A stretch of 64,000 nt of DNA from Prochlorococcus sp. AG-347-K22. GTDB lineage: Bacteria; Cyanobacteriota; Cyanobacteriia; PCC-6307; Cyanobiaceae. Positions 54,608-64,000 of the stretch are shown here, in pieces (position 1 is the stretch's first letter; every line of letters begins with the position of its first letter). Made by a program: the position numbers and the translations under genes. The notes beneath the pieces are model-generated. The model saw only the letters and a list, made by a program, of their open reading frames with translations. It was not told the DNA's origin and did not search any database. Location: contig QCCJ01000001.1 of assembly GCA_003281285.1 (NCBI GenBank), forward strand, positions 1-64,000, in the 5' to 3' direction.

Positions 54608-54970
54608 ATGAATAAATGGGTTTTGCTTGAACATAAAGTTTATTCTGCTAAAGCTATAGATATTCATTATGATTTTCTTGTTGAAAATGGCATAGATTGT
54701 TTAACTTGGAAATTTTTAAAACTACCTTTATTAAATCAAGCTTCTATAGAAATTTCTAAGCAGCCAAATCATAGACTTTTATGGCTATCCAGGATAGAAC
54801 ATGAACTTTCTAATAATAGAGGGTTTGTAAAAAGAATTGATCATGGAATACTTAAAAACGTTTCTGATAAATTGGACTCTGAATATTATAGATTCATTTT
54901 GGACGGTAAACTTCTTTCTGGTTTGTTTGAAATTTCGGGTAATTCTTGTAGATTGAGCAAAAATTATTAA
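54608..54970 (+). CDS. Small protein resembling a LigD 3'-phosphoesterase (PE) domain
   Basis: WVLLEHK...IHYDFLVENGIDCLTWKF...PNHRLLWLSRIEHELSNNRGFVKRIDHG...YRFILDGKLLSGLFEI follows the PE domain motif order. Confidence 0.6.
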   Translation: MNKWVLLEHKVYSAKAIDIHYDFLVENGIDCLTWKFLKLPLLNQASIEISKQPNHRLLWLSRIEHELSNNRGFVKRIDHGILKNVSDKLDSEYYRFILDGKLLSGLFEISGNSCRLSKNY

Positions 54971-55046
54971 TATTCATTTATAAATAAACGTAATATTTCT
55001 ATTGAGAATTTTTGCAAATTAGTTATTCTTATTTAGCTATTGAGAC

Positions 55047-58000
55047 TTGAGATTGGTACATATCAATCAGGTCGAGTTTGAAAATTTTAAATCTTTTGGG
55101 GGAAATGTAAAAATTCCTCTTGAAGAAGGTTTCACGGTGGTTACGGGCCCTAACGGTTCTGGGAAAAGTAATATTTTAGATGGAATTTTATTCTGTTTAG
55201 GTCTAGCTAATAGTAGAGGGATGAGGGCTGAAAGATTACCAGATCTAATAAATAACTCTAAAGTTAAAGAGGGTAAGTCATCAGAAACATCTGTATCGGT
55301 AAAATTTAATATTCAAGATTGGTCTCCCAGAGAGGACCTTCCGCCTTTGGAACTAGAAGAAGAAGAAATTGCCCTTAATAAAGGTCAAAAAGAATGGTTA
55401 GTTTCTAGAAAATTAAGACTTATGCCAGGTGGATCTTATGCTTCTACTTATACTTCTGATGGAAAACAATGCACCTTGCAACAAATACAGAGAATATTAA
55501 GAGATATTAGTGTTGATCCTGAGGGCAGCAATGTTGTTATGCAGGGAGATGTAACAAGAATAGTATCAATGAATAATAAGGAGAGGAGAAATCTTATTGA
55601 TGAATTAGCAGGAGTTGCACTTTTTGATACAAGAATAGAACAAACTAATTCAAAATTAAATGACGTTTTCGAAAGACAAGAAAGATGTGAAATTTTAGAA
55701 AATGAATTGCAATCTAGTAAAAATAAGCTTGAAAAAGAATGTGAAAAAGCAAAGCGATATAAAGAGTTAAAGGTAAAACTATTTCAAATAGTCGAATTAG
55801 AGAAAGTTCTTATTTTTGAAAAACAAGTTAAGCATGTTGAATCTATAGAAAAAAAAGAAAGTGAAATTGAAAAAAATCAAATTTTATTTAATAAACAAAA
55901 AGAACATATTAGTAAAGAAATATCAGTCTTAGAGGATGCTTTGAAAATACTTGTTGATGAGCTTAAGGAGAAAGGAGAGGATACTTTGATAAAAGTGAAT
56001 TCTGATATTGGAAGTATTAATTCTAGCTTGAGAGAACTTGATAGGATATCAAGTTTGAATAAAGAAGAAGGTATTAAATTACAAAATCAGAGAGATGAAA
56101 TTGCAATTTCTAAGAGGAATATCGAGTCAGAAAAGATGAGACAAGAAAATTTTGATGATAATTTTTTAAATCAATTGAACTTGCAAATTGATGATCTCAC
56201 TTTAAAACACAGACTATCTAGAAAAAAACTTTCTGATGCGGCTGGAGAATCTGGAGAATTCTCAAAACAAAGTATTAAATTAAATGCTGAGCTTGAAAGT
56301 ATCAAAAATCAAATTAATCCTTTGGAAATAAAAAAAAGGAAAATTGAAGAAGAAACTATTCAAAATAATATTCAAAAAGATGAGATGTTGTCACAGATCG
56401 AATCCTTAGACTTAGAAAAGCAGAAACTTTTACACGGAAATCAAAGAAAAAAAGAGACATCCGATACAAAGAATAAAAACTTGGCAAGTAATAGCGCAGA
56501 AATTAATTCTTTAAAAAATGAAATTGATTTATTAATTAAAACTAAATCAAGGCTAAATAACGAGCAATTAAGGCTTGAAAAGGATTTATCTAGATTCGAA
56601 AGTAGGAAGGAAGCTTTAAACGAATCAAGAGGTTCATATGCTCTCAGAATTCTCTTAGAAGCAGGGTTAGAGGGTATACATGGTTATGTAGCTCAACTTG
56701 GAGAGGTCAGTGAGAAAAATAGATATGCATTAGAAATTGCTGCTGGAAATAGGTTAGGACAAATTGTTGTTGATAATGATCATATTGCTGCTAAAGCAAT
56801 TGAAATTCTTAAAAAGAAGAAAGCGGGAAGATTAACTTTTTTACCTTTAAATAGAATTAAAAGTCAAAAAAAGAATTTTGCAATTTCAAGATTTGAAAAT
56901 AACAGGGAGAATGGATTTATTGATAAAGCTATTAATCTAATTACTTTTGATGAAGTCTATTCAGATGTTTTTCGATATGTTTTTGGAGATACTTTGGTTT
57001 TTTCAGACTTATCCTCAGCTAGGTTATCTACACAAAAAAATAGGTTGGTTACCTTAAGTGGTGAATTATTAGAAGTAAGTGGTGCTATTACAGGAGGCAG
57101 TAAGTTAAATAAAGATTTGGCTTACAGGTTTGGAACTAACAATGATATTGATGATTTCAGTCCCATAAAAGAAAGATTATTAGTTATCGAAGAAGCTTTA
57201 AAAGAGTCAAATAATGATTTGATTATAAAAAATAATAGACTGAGTAAATTAAATTCTAACCGCAGTCAAATAATTGAGGATTGTGCCTCATTTAATAAAG
57301 AAATTGAAGTAAATCAAGATTCTCTTAAAGCTGTCTCGCAAAGAATTGAGGATTGTAAATCGAGATTAAATAAACTTGATACTGCTAATAATTTATTAGT
57401 TAACGAGTTAGTTCATTTAAAAAATGAATTGAAGCCTTATCACGATAAGTTTGATCAACTGCAAACCATTCAAAAGGCAAATTATGAAAAAAATCAAAAA
57501 TCATCATTAATAGCTTTTAATGACGATTTTAATAATCTTGATAAAAAACTTGAATTACTTATTAAAGAGAGAAATACTTTACTAGATAAAAAAAATCAAT
57601 TTGCTTTAAATAAAGAGCGTATTAATAATTCATTAAAAATTACTTTACTACAAGAAAAAAACTTGCAGGATTCTATTAAACAACTCGCAATTGCTCATGG
57701 TGAATGGATAGAAAAAAGAGATCAATTTAAAAAAGAGCTTTCAGATCTCGATAATCAAAAAAATTCTCTAGAGAAGGATTTAGGTTTATTAAGGAGGAAA
57801 AGAGATGAATTAAACTCTTCAATTTCAAATAAAAGGCAAGAATATAATAACTATCTGTTGAAGCTTGAATATCTTGAAAGGGATATGCAATCTCTTAAAG
57901 AAGAGATGAGGAGCGAGAAAATAAAATTAGAAAATTATAAAAAAGATCTACCTAATCCTTCCCCGCAGTTTGGAGAATATGAAGGGAAGAGTCTGGAATC

Positions 58001-58637
58001 TTTGCAATCAGAAATCTCGATCATAAATGGGAAACTACAAAGCTTAGAACCTGTTAATATGTTGGCTCTTGATGAATTAGAAGAATTAATTGAGAGATTA
58101 AATGGTTTGAGAGAAAAATTAGAAATTCTATCTAATGAAAGATCTGAATTATTGCTGAGAATTGAAACTGTATCTACGATGCGTCAGGAGGCTTTTATGC
58201 AAGCATTTACAGAAGTTGATAAACATTTTAGAGAAATTTTTGCAAATTTATCTGATGGAGATGGATTTCTTCAACTTGAAAATCCTAATGCTCCCTTAGA
58301 AGGAGGCTTAACTTTAGTGGCTCATCCTAAGGGAAAAAATGTCAGGAGATTAGCCTCCATGTCTGGTGGTGAAAAATCGTTAACTGCTTTAAGTTTTTTA
58401 TTTGCTTTGCAAAAATATAAACCTTCACCTTTTTATGCATTAGATGAGGTTGATAGTTTCTTAGATGGTATAAATGTTGAAAGGTTGTCAAAATTAATAT
58501 CTAATCAGTCTTCAAATGCTCAATTTATAGTCGTAAGTCATAGAAGGCCTATGATTAGTGCGTCTGAACGAACAATTGGGGTTGCGCAAGCAAGAGGTGC
58601 TAATACTCAAGTTCTTGGGTTACCAAATGCTGCATAA
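55047..58637 (+). CDS. smc: Chromosome segregation protein SMC
   Basis: TTG start; VTGPNGSGKSNILDG Walker A; hinge; MSGGEKSLTALSFLFAL signature; YALDEVDSFLDG Walker B. Confidence 0.97.
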   Translation: MRLVHINQVEFENFKSFGGNVKIPLEEGFTVVTGPNGSGKSNILDGILFCLGLANSRGMRAERLPDLINNSKVKEGKSSETSVSVKFNIQDWSPREDLPPLELEEEEIALNKGQKEWLVSRKLRLMPGGSYASTYTSDGKQCTLQQIQRILRDISVDPEGSNVVMQGDVTRIVSMNNKERRNLIDELAGVALFDTRIEQTNSKLNDVFERQERCEILENELQSSKNKLEKECEKAKRYKELKVKLFQIVELEKVLIFEKQVKHVESIEKKESEIEKNQILFNKQKEHISKEISVLEDALKILVDELKEKGEDTLIKVNSDIGSINSSLRELDRISSLNKEEGIKLQNQRDEIAISKRNIESEKMRQENFDDNFLNQLNLQIDDLTLKHRLSRKKLSDAAGESGEFSKQSIKLNAELESIKNQINPLEIKKRKIEEETIQNNIQKDEMLSQIESLDLEKQKLLHGNQRKKETSDTKNKNLASNSAEINSLKNEIDLLIKTKSRLNNEQLRLEKDLSRFESRKEALNESRGSYALRILLEAGLEGIHGYVAQLGEVSEKNRYALEIAAGNRLGQIVVDNDHIAAKAIEILKKKKAGRLTFLPLNRIKSQKKNFAISRFENNRENGFIDKAINLITFDEVYSDVFRYVFGDTLVFSDLSSARLSTQKNRLVTLSGELLEVSGAITGGSKLNKDLAYRFGTNNDIDDFSPIKERLLVIEEALKESNNDLIIKNNRLSKLNSNRSQIIEDCASFNKEIEVNQDSLKAVSQRIEDCKSRLNKLDTANNLLVNELVHLKNELKPYHDKFDQLQTIQKANYEKNQKSSLIAFNDDFNNLDKKLELLIKERNTLLDKKNQFALNKERINNSLKITLLQEKNLQDSIKQLAIAHGEWIEKRDQFKKELSDLDNQKNSLEKDLGLLRRKRDELNSSISNKRQEYNNYLLKLEYLERDMQSLKEEMRSEKIKLENYKKDLPNPSPQFGEYEGKSLESLQSEISIINGKLQSLEPVNMLALDELEELIERLNGLREKLEILSNERSELLLRIETVSTMRQEAFMQAFTEVDKHFREIFANLSDGDGFLQLENPNAPLEGGLTLVAHPKGKNVRRLASMSGGEKSLTALSFLFALQKYKPSPFYALDEVDSFLDGINVERLSKLISNQSSNAQFIVVSHRRPMISASERTIGVAQARGANTQVLGLPNAA

Positions 58638-58682
58638 ACTCACTTTTTTAAATTTATACGTCAGAATGATAAAAAGAAATTT

Positions 58683-59726
58683 ATGAGCTTGTCTAACACA
58701 TCTGCTAATAAGAATCTTCCTTACTCGGTTCCTAGCGAACGTTTATGGTTAAGGTCAGAATTAATGGGAACACAAGTTATAACTACTGATACTGGGAGGC
58801 GGCTAGGCGTAGTTGGCGAAGTTGTTGTTGATATCGACAGAAGAGAGGTGGTCGCTTTGGGACTCAGAGATAATCCACTTACAAGATTTTTACCAGGTTT
58901 ACCAAAATGGATGCCTTTAGAAAGTATAAAGCAAGTTGGAGATGTCATATTAGTTGACTCTCTAGATTCTTTGAGTGAGAGTTTTTCTCCAGAAAGATAT
59001 GGGAAGGTAATTAATTGTCAAGTGATTACAGAATCTGGACAACTTTTAGGAAGAGTTCTTGGCTTTTCTTTTGATATTGAGACTGGGGATTTGATATCTC
59101 TCGTTATGGGTGCTGTTGGTGTACCGCTTTTAGGTGAGGGAGTTTTAAGCACTTGGGAAATACCTGTTGAGGAAATTGTAAGTAGTGGTACTGATAGGAT
59201 TATTGTTTATGAAGGTGCGGAAGAGAAATTGAAGCAACTAAGTAGTGGACTACTTGAGAAACTTGGAGTCGGTGGTTCTTCATGGGATGAAAGGGAAGTA
59301 AATGGATACTCAGCAAATCTTGTACCTGTTGAGAATCAGTTACTTTCAGGTTCTGAATCAGAACAGCAAAACAATTTGGTCGAAGAATATGAAGAAGTTG
59401 TTGAAGAAGATGATTATGAAGATGATTATGAAGATGAACTTGAATATGTTGAAATAAAGGGCTCTACAGAGGAAAAATACAACAGAAAAAAGCTATACAT
59501 GGATAATGATGATTCTGATCAGATCGAGAATCAAAATAGTATTAATCAAATAGATGAAAAAAACAATGTTGATTTTAAGCAAAAGAAACAATCAACTACT
59601 AATTTAGTTTCGAAAAGACCAATTCAAAATGCAACTGAAACTTTAGATATTGAACCATTAGATGAAAAAAATTTAGTTCAAGATAATAAAAAATCAGAAA
59701 AGTTTGAAATTGATGATCCCTGGTAA
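58683..59726 (+). CDS. PRC-barrel domain protein with acidic C-terminal region
   Basis: Two PRC-barrel-like repeats (LMGTQVITTDTGRRLGVVGEVVVDI; KVINCQVITESGQLLGRVLGFSFDI). Confidence 0.88.
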   Translation: MSLSNTSANKNLPYSVPSERLWLRSELMGTQVITTDTGRRLGVVGEVVVDIDRREVVALGLRDNPLTRFLPGLPKWMPLESIKQVGDVILVDSLDSLSESFSPERYGKVINCQVITESGQLLGRVLGFSFDIETGDLISLVMGAVGVPLLGEGVLSTWEIPVEEIVSSGTDRIIVYEGAEEKLKQLSSGLLEKLGVGGSSWDEREVNGYSANLVPVENQLLSGSESEQQNNLVEEYEEVVEEDDYEDDYEDELEYVEIKGSTEEKYNRKKLYMDNDDSDQIENQNSINQIDEKNNVDFKQKKQSTTNLVSKRPIQNATETLDIEPLDEKNLVQDNKKSEKFEIDDPW

Positions 59727-59729
59727 TTG

Positions 59730-60995
59730 TTAAAGTTTTTTTATTGAATTAATAATTATAGAAGCAAGTTTTTTTGTAGCACCTTTATTGCCTCTTTCTT
59801 TGTGTAGCTTATCTCTAATACTTTTTAATTGATCTCTATTTTTAATAAGAAATAATACTTCTCTTGCAATTTTTATTGGTGAAATATTTCCTATCCTTTC
59901 AGGGACAATCATTCTTTTAGCCTTAATATTTGGCCAAGCAAAAAACTTCTTTTTTTTAAAATAGAAATTTTTAATTAAAAAAGTTAGGAATCTATTTATG
60001 AATGAAATTTTTCCAATTACTCCAAAAATACCATCCCAGGCATTCATCATATTTAAATGTTGAGTTGGCAGAACAACTAACATTGGAAGACTAATTGCTG
60101 CTAATTCTGCAGTATTTGCTCCTACAGTTGTAATTGCAAGATCACATTCTTTTAATATTTCATAGCAAGGATGTTTCTTGATTAGATAAATTTTTGTATT
60201 TTTTGATGTTTCAATTACATAATCAAAACCAGAGGATTTGAAGTTCTTAATTGTTTTGATTTTTGATGAGTAATATTTAGTAATTGGATTTTTGTTGCTT
60301 TGAAAAAATAAATATTCACTTTTATCAGTAGTTGGTGCAATCGGAATTATAAAATTTATATTTTGATTTTCTTCAGCGATATGATCTGCAACTTCTAAGA
60401 AGAAAGGAATTCCAACAGAAAGCTTTGCTTTCTTAGAACCAGGCAACAATGCAATGTAATGTTTTTCTTTATTTCTTAATGATATTTCGCTATTAAGATT
60501 GATATCTGCCATCAAATCGCCAATGACTTTACATTTATATTTATATCTTTTAGGTATTAACTCTTTTACTTTTACATTCATGGCAGCAATTTCGTCGGTC
60601 CATTTAGGCCATCGCGAAACCCATTCAGCATATGTGATATTTAAATAACCTAATCTTTTAGCTAATAAAATGCTCCAAAATTGATCCCCACCAAGGAAAA
60701 TAACCACCCCTTTTTTTGGCCAATTAGCAAAAGAATGTGGATTTATTAATAATTTCCAAAAACTTTTGGATTTTGTAATTAATTCGAATTTATTCCATGA
60801 ATTTGCAACTAAAAATTCTTTACCAGTAGCATTCGGGCAAGGAACAAGCACTAACCTAAGAGTGAAATCGTGTTTATCGTCATCACAAAGTGATTTATTT
60901 ATTTTGTTCAGCTCGTTCACTACAGGATTGACCCATGTAGCTAATTCACCAGGACCATTGGAAATTATAACTACTGCAACTGATTTTTTTTTCAT
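59730..60995 (-). CDS. Lipid-A-disaccharide synthase-like glycosyltransferase
   Basis: Start reset to M42 of the ORF (MKKKSVAVVIISNGPGELATW) because the upstream ORF is tRNA sequence; VIFLGGDQFW, LLPGSKKAKLSVGIPF. Confidence 0.8.
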   Translation of the reverse strand: MKKKSVAVVIISNGPGELATWVNPVVNELNKINKSLCDDDKHDFTLRLVLVPCPNATGKEFLVANSWNKFELITKSKSFWKLLINPHSFANWPKKGVVIFLGGDQFWSILLAKRLGYLNITYAEWVSRWPKWTDEIAAMNVKVKELIPKRYKYKCKVIGDLMADINLNSEISLRNKEKHYIALLPGSKKAKLSVGIPFFLEVADHIAEENQNINFIIPIAPTTDKSEYLFFQSNKNPITKYYSSKIKTIKNFKSSGFDYVIETSKNTKIYLIKKHPCYEILKECDLAITTVGANTAELAAISLPMLVVLPTQHLNMMNAWDGIFGVIGKISFINRFLTFLIKNFYFKKKKFFAWPNIKAKRMIVPERIGNISPIKIAREVLFLIKNRDQLKSIRDKLHKERGNKGATKKLASIIINSIKKL

Positions 60996-61020
60996 TGCAG
61001 TTAAACCAGAATACATTAAA

Positions 61021-61102
61021 TGCGGACGGCGAGACTTGAACTCGCAAGACCGAAGCCACACGCTCCTTAGACGTGCGCGTCTACCAATTCCGCCACGTCC
61101 GC
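61021..61102 (-). tRNA. tRNA-Leu, anticodon AAG
   Basis: GCGGACG TG GCG GAATTGGTAGA CGC G CACGT CTAAGGA GCGTG [variable arm] GCGAG TTCAAGT CTCGC CGTCCGC A; class II variable arm; CCA not encoded. Confidence 0.92.
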
Positions 61103-61362
61103 AAAGGGTTTTCAGCAACTGTGGGATGCCTAAACCTTAAAAATATCATACATTATTGGCTGAAATAAGCATGTAGTTCGAAAAGAGTTTTTTTGAATAT
61201 GATGAATATTTTTTCTATTGCATAAAACAAATATTTATACATTTATAACGTTTTAGGTTGTATTGTAAAAAATGTCCTCTGATTACTAAAAAATTTTGTT
61301 GAATACTTTGGCAAATAATTTTTTATTTTAAGTCATTTCATTTCTTCAATTTTATTTTTATA

Positions 61363-62712
61363 ATGGTTGAAAAAGTTTTAATTGCTAATCGTGGAGAAAT
61401 AGCTTTACGAATTGTCAGAAGTTGTAGAGAACTAGATATTGCAACCGTTGCAGTTTTTAGCACTGTAGATAAAAAAGCATTGCATGTTCAGCTTGCTGAT
61501 GAGGCGGTTTGCGTTGGAGATTCATTAAGTAATAAGAGTTATTTAAATATTCCAAATATACTTGCTGCTGCTACATCGAGAGGGGTTGATGCTATTCATC
61601 CTGGTTATGGATTTCTTGCTGAAAATGATAAATTTGCTGAGATGTGTAACGATCACGGCATAGTTTTTATTGGCCCATCTCCTAAAGCTATTAGATCTAT
61701 GGGAGATAAATCTACAGCTAAAAAAACTATGGAAGCAGTTGGAGTTCCAACAGTACCTGGTAGTAAAGGCTTGTTATCGAATGTTGATGAGGCTTATAAA
61801 TTGGCAGATGATATTGGCTATCCGGTAATTATTAAAGCGACTGCTGGAGGTGGTGGAAGAGGTATGAGGTTGGTTGAAAACTCTGATAATCTAGAAAAAA
61901 TGTTTAAAGCAGCTCAAGGAGAAGCAGAAGCAGCTTTTGGTAATGATGGTTTATATATGGAGAAATTTATAAAGAAGCCAAGACATGTAGAAATTCAAAT
62001 TTTGGCTGACAGGTCGGGTAATGTTGTTCATTTAGGAGAGCGAGATTGTTCAGTTCAAAGAAGACATCAGAAGTTGCTAGAAGAGTCTCCTAGTCCTGCA
62101 ATTAACACTGAGCTAAGAAAAAAAATGGGGAACGCAGCTATTGCTGCTGCAAAAAGTATCGGCTACGAAGGAGCGGGGACAGTTGAATTTTTAGTTGATG
62201 AGGATGATAATTTTTATTTTATGGAGATGAATACTAGGATTCAAGTTGAACATCCTGTTACTGAAATGGTTACGGGAGTTGATTTAATAGCTGAGCAAAT
62301 TAAAATCGCAAGCGGAGCAAATTTGGAATTTAATCAGGATGATATTCATTTAAACGGTCATGCCATTGAATGTAGAATCAATGCTGAAGATCCTTCTCAC
62401 AATTTCCGACCATCACCTGGAAAAATAACTGGGTGGCTTCCTCCTGGTGGCCCCGGTGTAAGGGTGGATAGTCATGTTTATACAGGCTATGAAATACCTC
62501 CTTTCTATGACTCATTAATTGGTAAATTAATAGTCTGGGGAAAAGATCGTAATACTGCAATTAAACGCATGAACAGGGCTTTAAATGAATGTGCAGTAAC
62601 TGGTATTCCTACAACAATTAACTTTCATCTAACCTTACTGAATAAATCTAAATTTAAGCAGGGTAAGATACATACTAAATATGTAGAAGAAGAATTATTG
62701 CCAAATTACTGA
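61363..62712 (+). CDS. accC: Acetyl-CoA carboxylase biotin carboxylase subunit
   Basis: [53 protein letters not shown]. Confidence 0.98.
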   Translation: MVEKVLIANRGEIALRIVRSCRELDIATVAVFSTVDKKALHVQLADEAVCVGDSLSNKSYLNIPNILAAATSRGVDAIHPGYGFLAENDKFAEMCNDHGIVFIGPSPKAIRSMGDKSTAKKTMEAVGVPTVPGSKGLLSNVDEAYKLADDIGYPVIIKATAGGGGRGMRLVENSDNLEKMFKAAQGEAEAAFGNDGLYMEKFIKKPRHVEIQILADRSGNVVHLGERDCSVQRRHQKLLEESPSPAINTELRKKMGNAAIAAAKSIGYEGAGTVEFLVDEDDNFYFMEMNTRIQVEHPVTEMVTGVDLIAEQIKIASGANLEFNQDDIHLNGHAIECRINAEDPSHNFRPSPGKITGWLPPGGPGVRVDSHVYTGYEIPPFYDSLIGKLIVWGKDRNTAIKRMNRALNECAVTGIPTTINFHLTLLNKSKFKQGKIHTKYVEEELLPNY

Positions 62713-62730
62713 GAAATAATTAAATGATTT

Positions 62731-63045
62731 CTATGAAATATGTGTATGCAATGCAAGTTTTATAAGTCCTTGTTGACCTACTAAAATTTCTCTTAAAAAG
62801 CTTATAATGCCGATCCAAATTACGGGTCCAACATCAACGCCTCCAATAGGAGGGATTAGTTTTTTTGTTAAATTAAGAATAGAGCTTGATGGTATTGAAA
62901 TTAATAACCATAAACCTTTACTTAAATCAATTTTTGGGTACCAAGTAAGTATTAATCTTATTAGAAAAACTATAGTTAGATATGAAAGAGAAATTCCTAA
63001 ACTAATATCTAAAATTTGAAGTGAATTTACAAGCAAGGAAATCAC
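62731..63045 (-). CDS. YggT family membrane protein
   Basis: IRLILTWYPKIDLSKG...LNLTKKLIPPIGGVDVGPVIWIGIISFLREIL. Confidence 0.88.
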   Translation of the reverse strand: MISLLVNSLQILDISLGISLSYLTIVFLIRLILTWYPKIDLSKGLWLLISIPSSSILNLTKKLIPPIGGVDVGPVIWIGIISFLREILVGQQGLIKLALHTHIS

Positions 63046-63126
63046 AATTATTTAATTCATCTTAATAAATAACCCGTTGAAAGGTATTTAATTCGTATTA
63101 TAAATTGAGAATTTAATATTTAAAAA

Positions 63127-63312
63127 GTGTTTCAAATCTCTAATTTATTACTAGCCGCAGATTTTTCTGCTGAAGTTGCAAATAATTCCGCAGTTGGAAT
63201 GATAGGTAGCTTTATTGCCGCTGCCTTACTTATCGTTATTCCAGCAACTGCATTTTTGATTTTTGTCAGCCAGAAAGATTCCCTCGATCGTACTTCTACT
63301 GGAAGACGCTAG
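63127..63312 (+). CDS. psbX: Photosystem II protein PsbX
   Basis: [32 protein letters not shown] start. Confidence 0.9.
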   Translation: MFQISNLLLAADFSAEVANNSAVGMIGSFIAAALLIVIPATAFLIFVSQKDSLDRTSTGRR

Positions 63313-63392
63313 TTTTTGTAGAAGTTTTAAGTACACTATATATATAGAGGGTATAAGTAACCCTTTAAAAATTAAATTTTTGGAGAAAGAAT

Positions 63393-64000
63393 GTGGTCAA
63401 TGCTAGTCTCAATTGGGCCAGTATTGTTGGTATAGTTCTCGCGGTATGTGGAGGAGGCCTTTATTTTTTGAGGACCTTTAAGCCTGCCTTGGCTAGGGAT
63501 TATGATGTTTTCTTCGCAGCAATTGGACTTTTGTGCGGAGGAATATTATTTTTTCAAGGCTGGAGGTTAGATCCTATCCTTCAGTTTGGTCAGTTTTTAT
63601 TAGCAGGAACTACAGTTTTTTTCGCATATGAAAGTGTGCGATTGAGGGGAGTTGCTACTGATCAAGCTAGAAGGTCATCTTATTTTGATGATGATCCTAT
63701 TTCTGATGTTCCCAGAAATTCTAGAGGCCGATTTAATGACGATTATGATAGGTTTGAAGAATCTGAAAGACCATCCAGAAGATTTAAACCTCAAGAAGAT
63801 GAATTTGAAGAAGACTACACGGAAGGTCGATCTCGTAGGAGGAATGTTTCAAGAGCTATCCCCTCTGCTGCAGCAAGTAGAAGTAGGCCATCTACGAGGG
63901 GAATAAGTCAGTTTGAAAATGACGAACCTATAAGAAGGAGAAGACAGACTTCTGAAGAAATAAATAGTAAACAACCAGAGACAAATAACTTTGGTGAGAG
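63393..64000 (+). CDS. Ycf66-like protein (3' truncated by window end), not in the ORF track
   Basis: GTG-start frame open to 64000: VVNASLNWASIVGIVLAVCGGGLYFLRTFKPALARDYDVFFAAIGLLCGGILFFQGWRLDPILQFGQFLLAGTTVFFAYESVRLRG... Confidence 0.85.
   Translation, partial: MVNASLNWASIVGIVLAVCGGGLYFLRTFKPALARDYDVFFAAIGLLCGGILFFQGWRLDPILQFGQFLLAGTTVFFAYESVRLRGVATDQARRSSYFDDDPISDVPRNSRGRFNDDYDRFEESERPSRRFKPQEDEFEEDYTEGRSRRRNVSRAIPSAAASRSRPSTRGISQFENDEPIRRRRQTSEEINSKQPETNNFGE

Noticed and set aside
60996-61118. N-terminal 41 aa of the 59730..61118 ORF and the 60766..61140 plus-strand ORF
   Set aside because: This stretch is the tRNA-Leu gene (61021-61102) and spacer read in frame; the real start is most likely M42 at 60995, and the plus ORF is antisense to the glycosyltransferase and tRNA.
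63652-63906. 84-aa ORF MLLIKLEGHLILMMILFLM...
   Set aside because: Out-of-frame within the longer Ycf66-like frame that starts at GTG 63393 and stays open to the window end.
1-64000. CRISPR arrays, IS elements, prophage, restriction-modification or toxin-antitoxin systems
   Set aside because: No spaced direct repeats, transposase, integrase, or paired toxin/antitoxin genes recognised; the HNH and PD-(D/E)XK proteins stand alone among core genes. The holin-like protein at 53350 is a common cyanobacterial membrane protein, not evidence of a phage.

Overview
AT-rich, gene-dense window from a picocyanobacterium, most likely a high-light Prochlorococcus. The assignment rests on psbX and ycf66-like genes, paired flavodiiron proteins, a two-piece permuted tmRNA with tag ANKIVSFSRQTAPVAA, and overall gene content. 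Nearly all of the window is core housekeeping: purF, a parC/gyrA-like gene, queG, nusB, ftsY, argH, an RRM protein, dus, msrB, grpE-dnaJ, tusA-like, rsgA, ybaB, murB/murC, gap, thiL, efp, accB/accC, pdxA, cbiD, guaA, a PBP2, alaS, speA, ndk, thiO-like, gatB, coaE, argJ, smc, an lpxB-like gene, psbX and ycf66. I found no CRISPR array, transposon or prophage, and no clearly new multi-gene system. The items most worth a second look are: (1) the circularly permuted tmRNA locus; (2) a tRNA-Leu whose anticodon reads AAG; (3) a stand-alone small protein resembling the LigD 3'-phosphoesterase domain next to smc; (4) a stand-alone RecB/Cas4-like nuclease with terminal Cys pairs; (5) an orphan ParA overlapping a small membrane ORF; (6) unannotated microproteins; (7) a window-wide pattern in which convergent gene pairs overlap or nearly abut. 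All family assignments come from reading the sequence and recalled motifs; no database search was run.
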